NCBI RefSeq assembly: GCF_009708175.1
Contig: NZ_WMBB01000001.1
Span: forward strand, 124,001-188,000
DNA length: 64,000 nucleotides
From: Nocardia aurantiaca
Lineage (GTDB): Bacteria; Actinomycetota; Actinomycetes; Mycobacteriales; Mycobacteriaceae
Direction of reading: 5' to 3'
Shown here piece after piece: positions 26,261-34,039 of this stretch. Numbering within the stretch: position 1 is the stretch's first letter; every line of letters begins with the position of its first letter. A program made the position numbers and the translations under genes. The notes beneath the pieces were generated by a model. The model did no database searches. It saw only the letters and a list, made by a program, of their open reading frames with translations, and was not told where the DNA came from.

Positions 26261-26511
26261 GGGCCGAGCCCCCGCATCCCAGCGGGAGGGGCTTCGCCCC
26301 CGGACCCCCTCCTGCAGAGCCGGTGTATTCGGCGGCTTGTCATACCGGGTTGATGACCTGGGGCCGAGCCTCACGCCTCAGCCGGAGGGGCTTCGCCTTC
26401 TGGACCCTCTCTTGCAGCCGATGTGTTCGGCGGATGCTCATGACGGCGTTGATGACCTGAGGGCCGAATCCCTACGCCCCAGCAGGGTGGGCCTTCTTCG
26501 CGTGTTCGGGG
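26261..26511. repeat. Degenerate 100-bp tandem repeat, about 2.5 copies
   Basis: Units at 26261-26360, 26361-26460 and 26461-26511 (partial) begin GGGCCGA. Each carries a GGAGGGGCTTCGCC-like core about 20-30 bp in, then GGACCC, then a TGTATTCGGCGG/TGTGTTCGGCGG block; the two full units end GATGACCTG(A/G). The two full units are exactly 100 bp. No ORF explains them. Confidence 0.7.
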
Positions 26512-26544
26512 TATTCCTGCTGATCTTGGTGCCATGCTGGGGTT

Positions 26545-26712
26545 ATGGCTGACGAACAATGGTATTACTGCCTGAGACACCATGAGGCCGAGCAAGGGAA
26601 GCGGTGCTGGTTCGCGGACCGGATGGGCCCGTACCCGGATAAAGCAACAGCGGAACGGGCGTTGGCAATCGTGCGAGAGAGAAACCGGGCGGCAGACGAA
26701 GGTGACGACTGA
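26545..26712 (+). CDS. 55-residue conserved small protein of WYYC-HH type
   Basis: ATG 26545 to TGA 26710. The sequence begins MADEQWYYCLRHHEAEQGK, then RCWFADRMGPYPDKATAERAL and a basic/acidic helix. The pattern W-YYC..HH...C...DR(M/L)GPY is that of a small actinobacterial protein, usually unannotated, with Cys/His spacing suited to a metal site. CATGCT ends 6 bp before the ATG and there is no ribosome site, consistent with a leaderless mRNA. Function unknown; family recognition is from memory of the pattern. Confidence 0.7.
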   Translation: MADEQWYYCLRHHEAEQGKRCWFADRMGPYPDKATAERALAIVRERNRAADEGDD

Positions 26713-27001
26713 TTTCGACGACGTCCGGGTAACTCGTCGGGGACGTTCGACTTCGGGTTGGCACCAGCCGCCGGCACGCGTGCACAACGGTCGACGGCTC
26801 TGAGCCGGGCGTTGAAGGCGCGGGGAGGCGGGACAGTCGTGCATTGGATATTGTGCGGGAACGAGATCGGCGAGCGGACCAGGAACACGACCGACGCCGG
26901 AGTGACGGGGGTGACGCGCCTGCTTGGTGCGCTCACGAGGCACTCAGGTGGACCAGGTACGGTTTCGTGAGCCAGAAGACGACCGAGCGGGAGGGCGTAC
27001 C

Positions 27002-27721
27002 TTGAAGGTCACCGTGGTGGTGCCGACCTACAACGAGCGGGAGAACCTGCCGGTGGCGGTGGAGCGGCTGACCGCGCTACCGGTGGCCGACCTGCATGTG
27101 CTGGTGGTGGACGACAATTCACCCGACGGCACCGGCGAGGTGGCCGACAAGCTGGCCGTCGATCTGCCGAACGTGGTGAGCGTGCTGCACCGCAGCGAGA
27201 AGGACGGTTTGGGCCGGGCCTACATCGCGGGCATCACCAAGGCGCTGGACGAGGGCGCCGACGTGGTCATTCAAATGGACGCCGACCTGTCGCACCCGGC
27301 CGAGGTCATCCCGGCCATGCTGGACAAGCTGGAATCCACCGACGCGGGCGTGGTGCTCGGATCCCGGTACGTCGCGGGTGGTTCCACCGCGGCGGAGTGG
27401 AAGTGGTACCGCAAGGCGCTCTCCGGCTGGGCGAACTTCTACGTGAACCTGATTCTGCGCCTGGGCGTGAAGGACGCGACCGCCGGTTTCAAGGCGTGGA
27501 AGGCGGACACCTTGCGCGCCATCGACGTGGCTTCGATCAAGTCGAACGGCTACTCGTTCCAGGTCGAGATGAACTACCGGACGGTCAAGAAGGGCATCGC
27601 GATCGCGGAGGTGCCGATCCGTTTCGAGGAGCGCACCAAGGGCGCGTCCAAGATGAGCCTGAAGGTGCAGCTGGAGTCCGCGGCCATGCCGTGGAAGCTC
27701 CTGTTCGGTCGCGCTGTCTAA
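27002..27721 (+). CDS. ppm1: Polyprenol monophosphomannose synthase (GT2)
   Basis: Transfers mannose from GDP-mannose to polyprenyl phosphate on the cytoplasmic face, supplying the lipid donor for lipomannan/lipoarabinomannan and glycoproteins. 239 residues of GT2 fold: VVVPTYNERENLP, DDNSPDGTG, and the metal-binding DADLSHP (DxD). TTG 27002 is chosen because GGGAGGG lies 8-9 bp upstream; an in-frame GTG at 26948 is the alternative. No fused acyltransferase domain or membrane anchor is present, as in corynebacterial split versions. Converges with the acyltransferase gene (4-bp overlap of stops). Confidence 0.85.
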   Translation: MKVTVVVPTYNERENLPVAVERLTALPVADLHVLVVDDNSPDGTGEVADKLAVDLPNVVSVLHRSEKDGLGRAYIAGITKALDEGADVVIQMDADLSHPAEVIPAMLDKLESTDAGVVLGSRYVAGGSTAAEWKWYRKALSGWANFYVNLILRLGVKDATAGFKAWKADTLRAIDVASIKSNGYSFQVEMNYRTVKKGIAIAEVPIRFEERTKGASKMSLKVQLESAAMPWKLLFGRAV

Positions 27722-29235
27722 CTGTCGGGCCAGTGGAGCAGCGTATCCACGAACAGCTGACGCACCTGCTCCACCTCGGCGTCCATATCGGACGGATCCC
27801 AGCCGCTGACATCGATCGGCGGTAGGACGGCCACGTCCACGACGCCTTTGCGCACGACGGCCGAATTGCGCCACGCGATTTCACCGGCATTGCGGATCAC
27901 CACCGGGATAACCGGCACGCCCGCCCGCATGGCGATGTGGAACGCGCCCTTCTTGAACGGGCCGATGCGCGGGGTCAGGGACCTGGTGCCCTCGGGCGCG
28001 ATCACGACCGAGAGTCCGCCGCGCAGGGTTTCGACCACCGGTTCCAGGGCGGCCTTGGCGGCCGCGGTGTTCGCGCGGTCGATGAAGGTCACCTCCACGA
28101 AGCGCATGAGGGGACCGAAGACCGGGTTCTTGGTGATCTCGCGCTTGGCGATGCCGGTGAAGCCGGTGCCCAGCACCTCGGCGAGCACCACGATGTCGAA
28201 CTGGCTCTGGTGGTTGAAGATGAACACGGCGGGGCGTGGGGCGCGGGCGTTCTCGGCGCCCACCACCCGGATTTTCACGCCGGTGCCGCGCAGGGTCGAG
28301 TCCGCGGCATAGGTCATCATCGAATCCGCCATCTGGCGGCGCTGTTTCGTGTGCGCCTTGGCGGCCACACCGAACAGCGCCCCGCCCAGCAAACCGGCCA
28401 ATCCGGCCAGGGTGCGGACGTAGTCGGTGGCCTTGGGCGATTGCCGGGGCCGGAAATGCAGCACCGGCCAATCTTTTTCGGCCGCCTCCAGCACCACGCG
28501 GGGGTCCGGGTTGACCGCCACCGGGTGTCCGGCGGTCTGCAGCAGCGGCAGGTCGGCGGCGCTGTCGGCGTAGGCCCAGCTCTGGGTCAGGTCGATGTCG
28601 TGGGCGATGGCGAAACGGCGCACGGCGTCGGCTTTGCCATTGCGCCACAGCGGCTTTCCTTCCACATGCCCGGTGAGTACGCCGTCCTGCACGGCCATGG
28701 CGGTGCACAGCACGTGCGGGATGCCGAGCTCCTCGGCCACGGGCCGCACCTGGTAACAGGTGATCGAGCTGATCAGCACCAGGGTATGTCCGGCCGTCTC
28801 GTGCTCGCGCACCAGCCGCCACGCTTCGGGATAGATGTGCCCGTACACGCTGTGTGCGAACACCTGTCGCCCGAGTTCCTCCAGGTCGGCCTCGGGCACT
28901 CCGGCCCAGCTGTACATGGCCGTCTGCAGGAAGCGCTCGTACTCGCCCTCGCTGCGTGCCCCGCGAATGCTGCTCAGCAGGGTGGCGGTGAGCGCGCCCC
29001 GGGTACTGCTGCGCCGCGCCAGCCGCCGTGGGAGCGGGGGCGGGTTGAAGCCGTGCACCACGGTGCCGCCGAAGTCGAAAAAGGCTGCCACCCGTGGTCC
29101 TTGCGGCCCGTTGCGCACGGCTTCCAATGCTTCGCCGAGATCCTGTGCGCCGACCGGTCGCTGGGTGACACCGACGCCGGGCAGGTGCGGGAGAGTGGGC
29201 CGGCCCGCCGCGATGCCCAGGACCCGATGTGTCAC
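27718..29235 (-). CDS. HAD-IB phosphatase / 1-acyl-glycerol-3-phosphate acyltransferase fusion (PlsC-like)
   Basis: 505 residues. The N-terminal third is a HAD-IB domain (FFDFGGTVV motif I, LISSITCYQV, SAADLPLLQ). Then comes a membrane-associated linker, and the C-terminal half is an acyltransferase with NHQSQFD (the NHx4D catalytic box), APEGTRS and IPVVIRN. The second Asp of HAD motif I (DxDGT) is replaced by Gly (DFGGT), so phosphatase activity is doubtful. GTG 29235 overlaps the GPAT stop (GTGA). A longer open frame to 29769 is antisense to the GPAT gene. Context matches M. tuberculosis Rv2483c after plsB2. Confidence 0.82.
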   Translation of the reverse strand: MTHRVLGIAAGRPTLPHLPGVGVTQRPVGAQDLGEALEAVRNGPQGPRVAAFFDFGGTVVHGFNPPPLPRRLARRSSTRGALTATLLSSIRGARSEGEYERFLQTAMYSWAGVPEADLEELGRQVFAHSVYGHIYPEAWRLVREHETAGHTLVLISSITCYQVRPVAEELGIPHVLCTAMAVQDGVLTGHVEGKPLWRNGKADAVRRFAIAHDIDLTQSWAYADSAADLPLLQTAGHPVAVNPDPRVVLEAAEKDWPVLHFRPRQSPKATDYVRTLAGLAGLLGGALFGVAAKAHTKQRRQMADSMMTYAADSTLRGTGVKIRVVGAENARAPRPAVFIFNHQSQFDIVVLAEVLGTGFTGIAKREITKNPVFGPLMRFVEVTFIDRANTAAAKAALEPVVETLRGGLSVVIAPEGTRSLTPRIGPFKKGAFHIAMRAGVPVIPVVIRNAGEIAWRNSAVVRKGVVDVAVLPPIDVSGWDPSDMDAEVEQVRQLFVDTLLHWPDS

Positions 29236-31601
29236 AGCGCTTCCATCCGATTGGAGGGATCCAGGGTGGCGGCCCGCGAGATGCGCTGGCTGATGGCCCG
29301 CAGTTCGGCGGCGAAGCGGCTGCGGCGGGCGGCCAGGTCGGCGGGATCGTCGGAGGGCTCGAGCAGTCCGTGGTTGTCGGCGAGTTTGAGTGCGCTGCCG
29401 AACAATTCGGAGGACACCGATTCGGGGCTGTGCAGCCGCTGCTGCAACAGCATTTGTTTGCCGACGTGCAGGCACTCGTCGATCAAGGTCTTCCGGTCGA
29501 TCTCCAGCACCGGGTCGCGGGAGGCGAGCCGTTCGGCCACCACCAGCTGCGCGTCGAAGAAGGAGCGCAGCACCCGGTGCGCCATCATGAAGCCGGATTC
29601 GGCCAGCCGGGCCAGGATTTCGGAGCCGACGGTGCCGGCGGCGGTGCGGCGGTGCCATTCGGGGTCCACCAGCAGCATTTCCGCGGTGAGTTGGCTGGTG
29701 AATTCGGCCCGTTCGGGGAAGAAGAACTCGAATTTGAGCAGGTCGCGCAGCCGGTAGGCGGCCTCCCATCCGACCCGGAGCTGATCGCCCTCGGACGCCT
29801 CGACGGCGGTGAGGATGGCCAGTTCGAGGATGGCGCGATTGACGAACCAGTGCACGGCGCTGTTGCGGTAGAACGCGGCCTCGAGGTGCGCCCCGGCGTG
29901 GATGGCGTACACCGGTTCCAGCCCGCCGCGGTACACGGTCACGACCTTGGCGACGGCCAGCTGTTCGAGCACCACGGCCAGCCTGTGATCGTCACGCAGC
30001 GTGGCGAGTTCGCCGCGGGGCAGGTCGCGGCGCTCGATGTAGCCGAGCACGGGTGAGATGGCGGTGCGCAGTTCGCCGCGGGTGAGGGCGCGCTCGTGCA
30101 CGCCCAGCAGCACCAGTGTGGTGAGCGCGTTGACGGTGATGGGGGTGACCTCGTTGATGCCGCACGCGACCTCGAAGGCCAGTCGCTGCACCGCCAGGTG
30201 CTCGCGCTCGACGACCTCTTCGGATTCCGGATTCGAGTGTGCCGTCAGCGGATCCCCGTGGGCGGCCAGCCGCTCGCGGGCCGAGAGCGGCGTCCCGAAG
30301 CGCACGTAGACGTGCCCGGCGGAGTGCTGCTGGTTGCGTACGTAGCGGGCCAGCCAGGTCAGGCCCTCGGCTTGTTTGCCGCCGCCGGTCTGTTCGTCGG
30401 CGATGGCCCCGATCTCGTTGAGCCGCTCGTAGGTGATGGACACCGGAATCAGCATGACGTCGTCGATGCGTTTCGAACGCAGTGCTGCCGCAAGGTAATT
30501 CAGCAGTCCGTAGCGGGGCGGCCGGAGTTTGCCGGTGCGGGTGCGGCCGCCCTCGAAGTACCACTCCAGATTGAAGCGCTTGGTCAGCAGGTAGGCGAAG
30601 TACTCCTCGACGACCGCCTTGTACACCTCGTCGTCGCCGAAGCTGCGGCGGATGAACACGGTTCCGGTGCGCCGCGCGATGGGCCCGATCGGCCAGAACT
30701 TGAGGTTGGCCCCGCCGATCACGTGATTGGGTGGAAAGTCGTTGCGCGCCAGGATGTCCCCGAGCACGAAGGCGTCCACGTAGGAGCGGTGCGAGGGCAG
30801 GAAGACCAGCGGGTAGCGCCGGTTCAGCGAGCGCAGCCGGTCCAGCCCGGATTCGTCGGAGTCGACCTTCCAGGTGGAGGCGTGCACGGGACGCATGGCC
30901 TGCGTGAACAGGTCCGACACCAGCCGGCTCTGCGCCGCGACGAGTTCCCGCAGCCCGCGCTCGGCCCGCCGGTACACCTCACGCGACGGGATCCCGGACC
31001 CCTCGGCGATGGCGTCGAGCCGGCGCAGGAATTCCGGAGAGTCCAGGATCTCCTCGGCCACCAGCCGCGGCACCTTGTACCGGTCGCCGATGACGGCGCG
31101 TTCGGCGCGTTCGAGGGCCACGGTGCCGGCGCGCACGATGGCGCGTCCGAAAGCCTCGGGAGCCCCGGCGGATCCGGGATTGTTGGCGCGCAGCTCGCTG
31201 AGCCGGGCGGGTTGCCCGGTCAGCACCAGGTGCCGGTCGGGGGCCTTGCTGAGCAGCCGCCGCTGCATGAGCCGGTGGGGTTTGCGTGGATTGGACAGGG
31301 TGAGCAGGTCGCTGAAGGTGGTGCGGCGCACGCCGTCTCGCTCGGGTGGCAGCCACAGCACGCGCACCGGTACCACCAGCGGATCGTCGCTGCGCCCGAC
31401 CAGCCGATCGGTGACGGCCCCGGCATCGAGATCGATCTGGGTGACGGGTGCGGAGGTGCCGAACTCCTGGGTGATGCCGCCTTCGGCGAGCCAGTGCCCG
31501 ACGAGTTCGCGTTCCACCGGGGAAGCGGCGTCGACCAGGGCGACGACGGACTGCGGAGCGGTGAGCGCGGCTTCGGGGAGCCGGCTGTCATGATCGAGCA
31601 T
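29232..31601 (-). CDS. plsB: Glycerol-3-phosphate 1-O-acyltransferase
   Basis: Makes lysophosphatidate, the first step of phospholipid and triacylglycerol synthesis, at the membrane. 789 residues, the length of M. tuberculosis PlsB2 as I remember it. Motif I is FLPSHRSYVDAFVLGD (HX4D), motif II FIRRSFGDDEVY, motif III YFEGGRTRTGKLRPP and motif IV VMLIPVSITYERL. ATG 31601 follows GGAGGG; the open frame continues further upstream without a better start. Coupled to the downstream HAD/PlsC gene, which would perform the second acylation. Confidence 0.92.
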   Translation of the reverse strand: MLDHDSRLPEAALTAPQSVVALVDAASPVERELVGHWLAEGGITQEFGTSAPVTQIDLDAGAVTDRLVGRSDDPLVVPVRVLWLPPERDGVRRTTFSDLLTLSNPRKPHRLMQRRLLSKAPDRHLVLTGQPARLSELRANNPGSAGAPEAFGRAIVRAGTVALERAERAVIGDRYKVPRLVAEEILDSPEFLRRLDAIAEGSGIPSREVYRRAERGLRELVAAQSRLVSDLFTQAMRPVHASTWKVDSDESGLDRLRSLNRRYPLVFLPSHRSYVDAFVLGDILARNDFPPNHVIGGANLKFWPIGPIARRTGTVFIRRSFGDDEVYKAVVEEYFAYLLTKRFNLEWYFEGGRTRTGKLRPPRYGLLNYLAAALRSKRIDDVMLIPVSITYERLNEIGAIADEQTGGGKQAEGLTWLARYVRNQQHSAGHVYVRFGTPLSARERLAAHGDPLTAHSNPESEEVVEREHLAVQRLAFEVACGINEVTPITVNALTTLVLLGVHERALTRGELRTAISPVLGYIERRDLPRGELATLRDDHRLAVVLEQLAVAKVVTVYRGGLEPVYAIHAGAHLEAAFYRNSAVHWFVNRAILELAILTAVEASEGDQLRVGWEAAYRLRDLLKFEFFFPERAEFTSQLTAEMLLVDPEWHRRTAAGTVGSEILARLAESGFMMAHRVLRSFFDAQLVVAERLASRDPVLEIDRKTLIDECLHVGKQMLLQQRLHSPESVSSELFGSALKLADNHGLLEPSDDPADLAARRSRFAAELRAISQRISRAATLDPSNRMEAL

Positions 31602-31754
31602 CGTGGTTCCCTCCGCATGAGCCGCTGCGATCCATTGAAACCCAAACGAGCGCGGCCGGTCGGAAGGTCTGGCAATTCCCCCGTCGGGCTCGGGGTTTCG
31701 CGGTGCCGGCGGGTTGCCATGGCACAGGTCGCAGCCGGCCCGGCCCATAGCGGG

Positions 31755-31800
31755 AAAGGTAATGCTAACCTCACCCCCAAGTTAGGTAAGGCTAACCTTG
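31755..31800 (+). promoter_or_regulatory. Two iron boxes (IdeR/DtxR operators) upstream of salicylate synthase
   Basis: Against the consensus TTAGGTTAGSCTAACCTAA, the site at 31782-31800 (TTAGGTAAGGCTAACCTTG) matches at all but about three positions, and the one at 31755-31773 (AAAGGTAATGCTAACCTCA) at about 14 of 19. The second box ends just before the GGAGG ribosome site. Repression under iron-replete conditions is expected. Confidence 0.88.
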
Positions 31801-31808
31801 GAGGTCTG

Positions 31809-33143
31809 GTGTCGGTCGCTGACGAACGGGTACGGCTCGACGGGGAGCGGCGGTGGGGCGAATACGTCACCGATCCGGTCGCGGCGGTATCCGCGCTCGC
31901 CGCGGCGGATCACTTCGGCGAATACGTGGTGTACGAGCGGCCCGGCGAATGGGTCTTCGCCGCCGACCCCCTGGGCGGGGTCGAACTGGATGTCGACGAA
32001 CTGCGGGTGAGCTGGGACGGGCGCACCACGGCCGGGCCGTGGACGGGGAACCCGGCGCGGGCGATCGACCGCGCGCTGGCCGGACTGCCGCTGGACGGGC
32101 GGAATGCGTTCGGGTGGATCGGCTTCGAGTTCTGCGCCTGGTCGCTGGGCGCGACCGAGCATGTGCACCCGGGGGCGACGCTGGCGCACCTGATGATTCC
32201 GCGCATCGAGGTGCGCATCGACGCGGCCGGGGTGCGGGTCTGCGGCGCAACGCCGTCGGAGACCGGGGACGTCCACGCGCTGATCGCGGCCGCGCAGGGC
32301 GCGCCGCTGCCGCGGCCGCACCCGGTGGACGTCAGCAAGGATCACACGGGCTATCGGGACAGGGTGGCCACCGGTGTCGCGGAAATCCGGGACGGCAAGT
32401 ATCAGAAGGTGATTCTGTCGCGGAAGGTGGAACTGCCCTTCGCGGTGAACATTCCGGCCACCTACCGGCTGGGTCGGGTCAACAACACTCCGGCGCGTTC
32501 GTTCCTGCTGCGCCTGGGTGGCCTGGAGGCGGCGGGCTTCAGTCCGGAACTGGTGGTGGCCGTGGACCGGGATCGGGTGGTCACCACCGAGCCGCTGGCC
32601 GGGACGCGGGCCTTCGGTCGCGGCGATGATGTCGATCTCGCGGCCCGCGCCGATCTGGTGCGCGACCCGAAGGAGATTGTCGAGCACGCCATTTCGGTGC
32701 GGACCTCCTTCGCCGAGATCGCCGCCGTGGCCGAGCCGGACACCACCGCGGTCTCGGACTTCATGGCGGTGCGTGAGCGCGGCAGCGTGCAGCACCTGGC
32801 GTCCACGGTGCGGGGGCGGCTGGCGGCCGACCGCAGCCCGTGGGACGCGCTGGAGATGCTGTTCCCGTCCGTGACCGCCTCCGGCATCCCCAAGGCGGCG
32901 GGCGTGGACGCCGTGTTCCGCCTCGACCACGATCCGCGCGGCCCGTATTCCGGTGCGGTGGTGACCGTTTCGCCCGACGGCGCGCTGGAGGCGACGCTGG
33001 TGCTGCGCGCGGTCTATCAGACCGGTGCGGGCGCATGGCTGCGCGCGGGCGCGGGCGTGGTCGAGCAGTCCCGGCCGGACCGCGAATTCGAGGAGACGTG
33101 CGAGAAGCTCGGCAGTGTCGCGCCGTACGTGGTGCGGGCCTGA
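31809..33143 (+). CDS. nbtS: Salicylate synthase (MbtI/NbtS type)
   Basis: Converts chorismate to isochorismate and on to salicylate in one active site, giving the aryl cap of mycobactin/nocobactin siderophores. 444 residues; chorismate-utilising-enzyme signatures are present: KYQKVILSRKVELP, TTEPLAGTRAFG, DPKEIVEHAISVRTSF, FPSVTASGIPKAAG and GPYSGAVVTVSPDG. GTG 31809 follows GGAGG; the frame stays open antisense to plsB, so a far longer ORF is spurious. Two iron boxes precede it. The symbol follows Nocardia farcinica usage as I remember it. Confidence 0.92.
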   Translation: MSVADERVRLDGERRWGEYVTDPVAAVSALAAADHFGEYVVYERPGEWVFAADPLGGVELDVDELRVSWDGRTTAGPWTGNPARAIDRALAGLPLDGRNAFGWIGFEFCAWSLGATEHVHPGATLAHLMIPRIEVRIDAAGVRVCGATPSETGDVHALIAAAQGAPLPRPHPVDVSKDHTGYRDRVATGVAEIRDGKYQKVILSRKVELPFAVNIPATYRLGRVNNTPARSFLLRLGGLEAAGFSPELVVAVDRDRVVTTEPLAGTRAFGRGDDVDLAARADLVRDPKEIVEHAISVRTSFAEIAAVAEPDTTAVSDFMAVRERGSVQHLASTVRGRLAADRSPWDALEMLFPSVTASGIPKAAGVDAVFRLDHDPRGPYSGAVVTVSPDGALEATLVLRAVYQTGAGAWLRAGAGVVEQSRPDREFEETCEKLGSVAPYVVRA

Positions 33144-33146
33144 CGG

Positions 33147-34016
33147 CTAGATGTCGAACTCCACGCCGGTCAACCGCTCGGACAACTCCCACAGCTGCCG
33201 TGCGGTTTTCTCGTCGTGGGAGGCGGCACTGGAGTTCACCCTGGTGGGGTGGCCGCGCCAGTTGAACCGATCGGGGCCGTAGTAGCCGCCCGGCTCGACC
33301 TCGGCGGTGGCGGCGTACAGGGTTGGCAGCGCGCCCATCTCGGCACTCTGCGCCACCAGGCGATTGCCCAGCCCGACGATCTGCTCGAGCAGGTTCTCGG
33401 TCTCGGAGCTGATCTCGGTGGCCGCGTAGCCGGGGTGCGCGGCCACCGCCAGCTTGGGTGAGCCGGTGAGAGTCAGCCGCCGCTGCAGCTCGTAGGTGAA
33501 CAGCAGCAGCGCCAGCTTGGACTGCGCGTACGCGCCGAACCGGGAGTAGGCGCGCCGCTCCCAGTTCAGATCGTCCAGATCGATGCGGCCGATGAAGTGG
33601 GTGAGGCTGGAAGTGTTCACCACGCGCTCCGAAATGCGGTCCATCAGTAGTCCGGTCAGCGCGAAGTGGCCGAGATAGTTGGTGCCGATCTGCAATTCGA
33701 AACCGTCAGCGGTGCGCTGCTTCGGCACCGCCATCACGCCGGCGTTGTTGATGAGCACATCGGCCCGCTCGACGCCCGTGGCGAAGGCGCGCACCGAGGC
33801 CAGATCGGCCAGATCGAGCTGGCGGATCTGCACGTTCCCGGTCATGGTCCGGGCCACCGCCTGCGCCTTGATCTCATTGCGGCAGGCCATGATCACCTGG
33901 GCGCCGGCGGCGGCCAGGGCGCGCGCGGTGGCCTCGCCCAGGCCGCTGGTGGCGCCGGTGACGATGACGGTGCGGCCGGTCTGGTCAGGAATGTTCGATC
34001 TGTTCCACCCGCCCAT
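33147..34016 (-). CDS. SDR-family oxidoreductase (paralogue 1)
   Basis: 289-residue short-chain dehydrogenase related to retinol-dehydrogenase/WWOX-like SDRs. Cofactor motif VTGATSGLGEATA, NNAGVMAVP, catalytic Ser in VVNTSSLTH and Tyr/Lys in GAYAQSKLA are intact. It lies 23 bp after the salicyl-AMP ligase on the same strand, so it is probably in the iron-regulated operon. A close paralogue sits at 40402 beyond the NRPS; both share PDQ-GRTVIVTGA, QVIMACRNEIKA and SAEMGALPTLYAA-type segments. Substrate unknown. Confidence 0.85.
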   Translation of the reverse strand: MGGWNRSNIPDQTGRTVIVTGATSGLGEATARALAAAGAQVIMACRNEIKAQAVARTMTGNVQIRQLDLADLASVRAFATGVERADVLINNAGVMAVPKQRTADGFELQIGTNYLGHFALTGLLMDRISERVVNTSSLTHFIGRIDLDDLNWERRAYSRFGAYAQSKLALLLFTYELQRRLTLTGSPKLAVAAHPGYAATEISSETENLLEQIVGLGNRLVAQSAEMGALPTLYAATAEVEPGGYYGPDRFNWRGHPTRVNSSAASHDEKTARQLWELSERLTGVEFDI

Positions 34017-34039
34017 GATTGAACCCTATGGCGTCTGGC

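Noticed and set aside
29236..29769. N-terminal extension of the HAD/PlsC frame
   Set aside because: It is the antisense-frame shadow of the plsB coding sequence on the same strand; the GTGA overlap at 29235 gives a natural start.
30096..31808. Long plus-strand open frame in front of salicylate synthase, giving a 1015-residue reading
   Set aside because: The first 570 codons are antisense to plsB. The salicylate synthase homology, ribosome site and iron boxes all place the true start at 31809.
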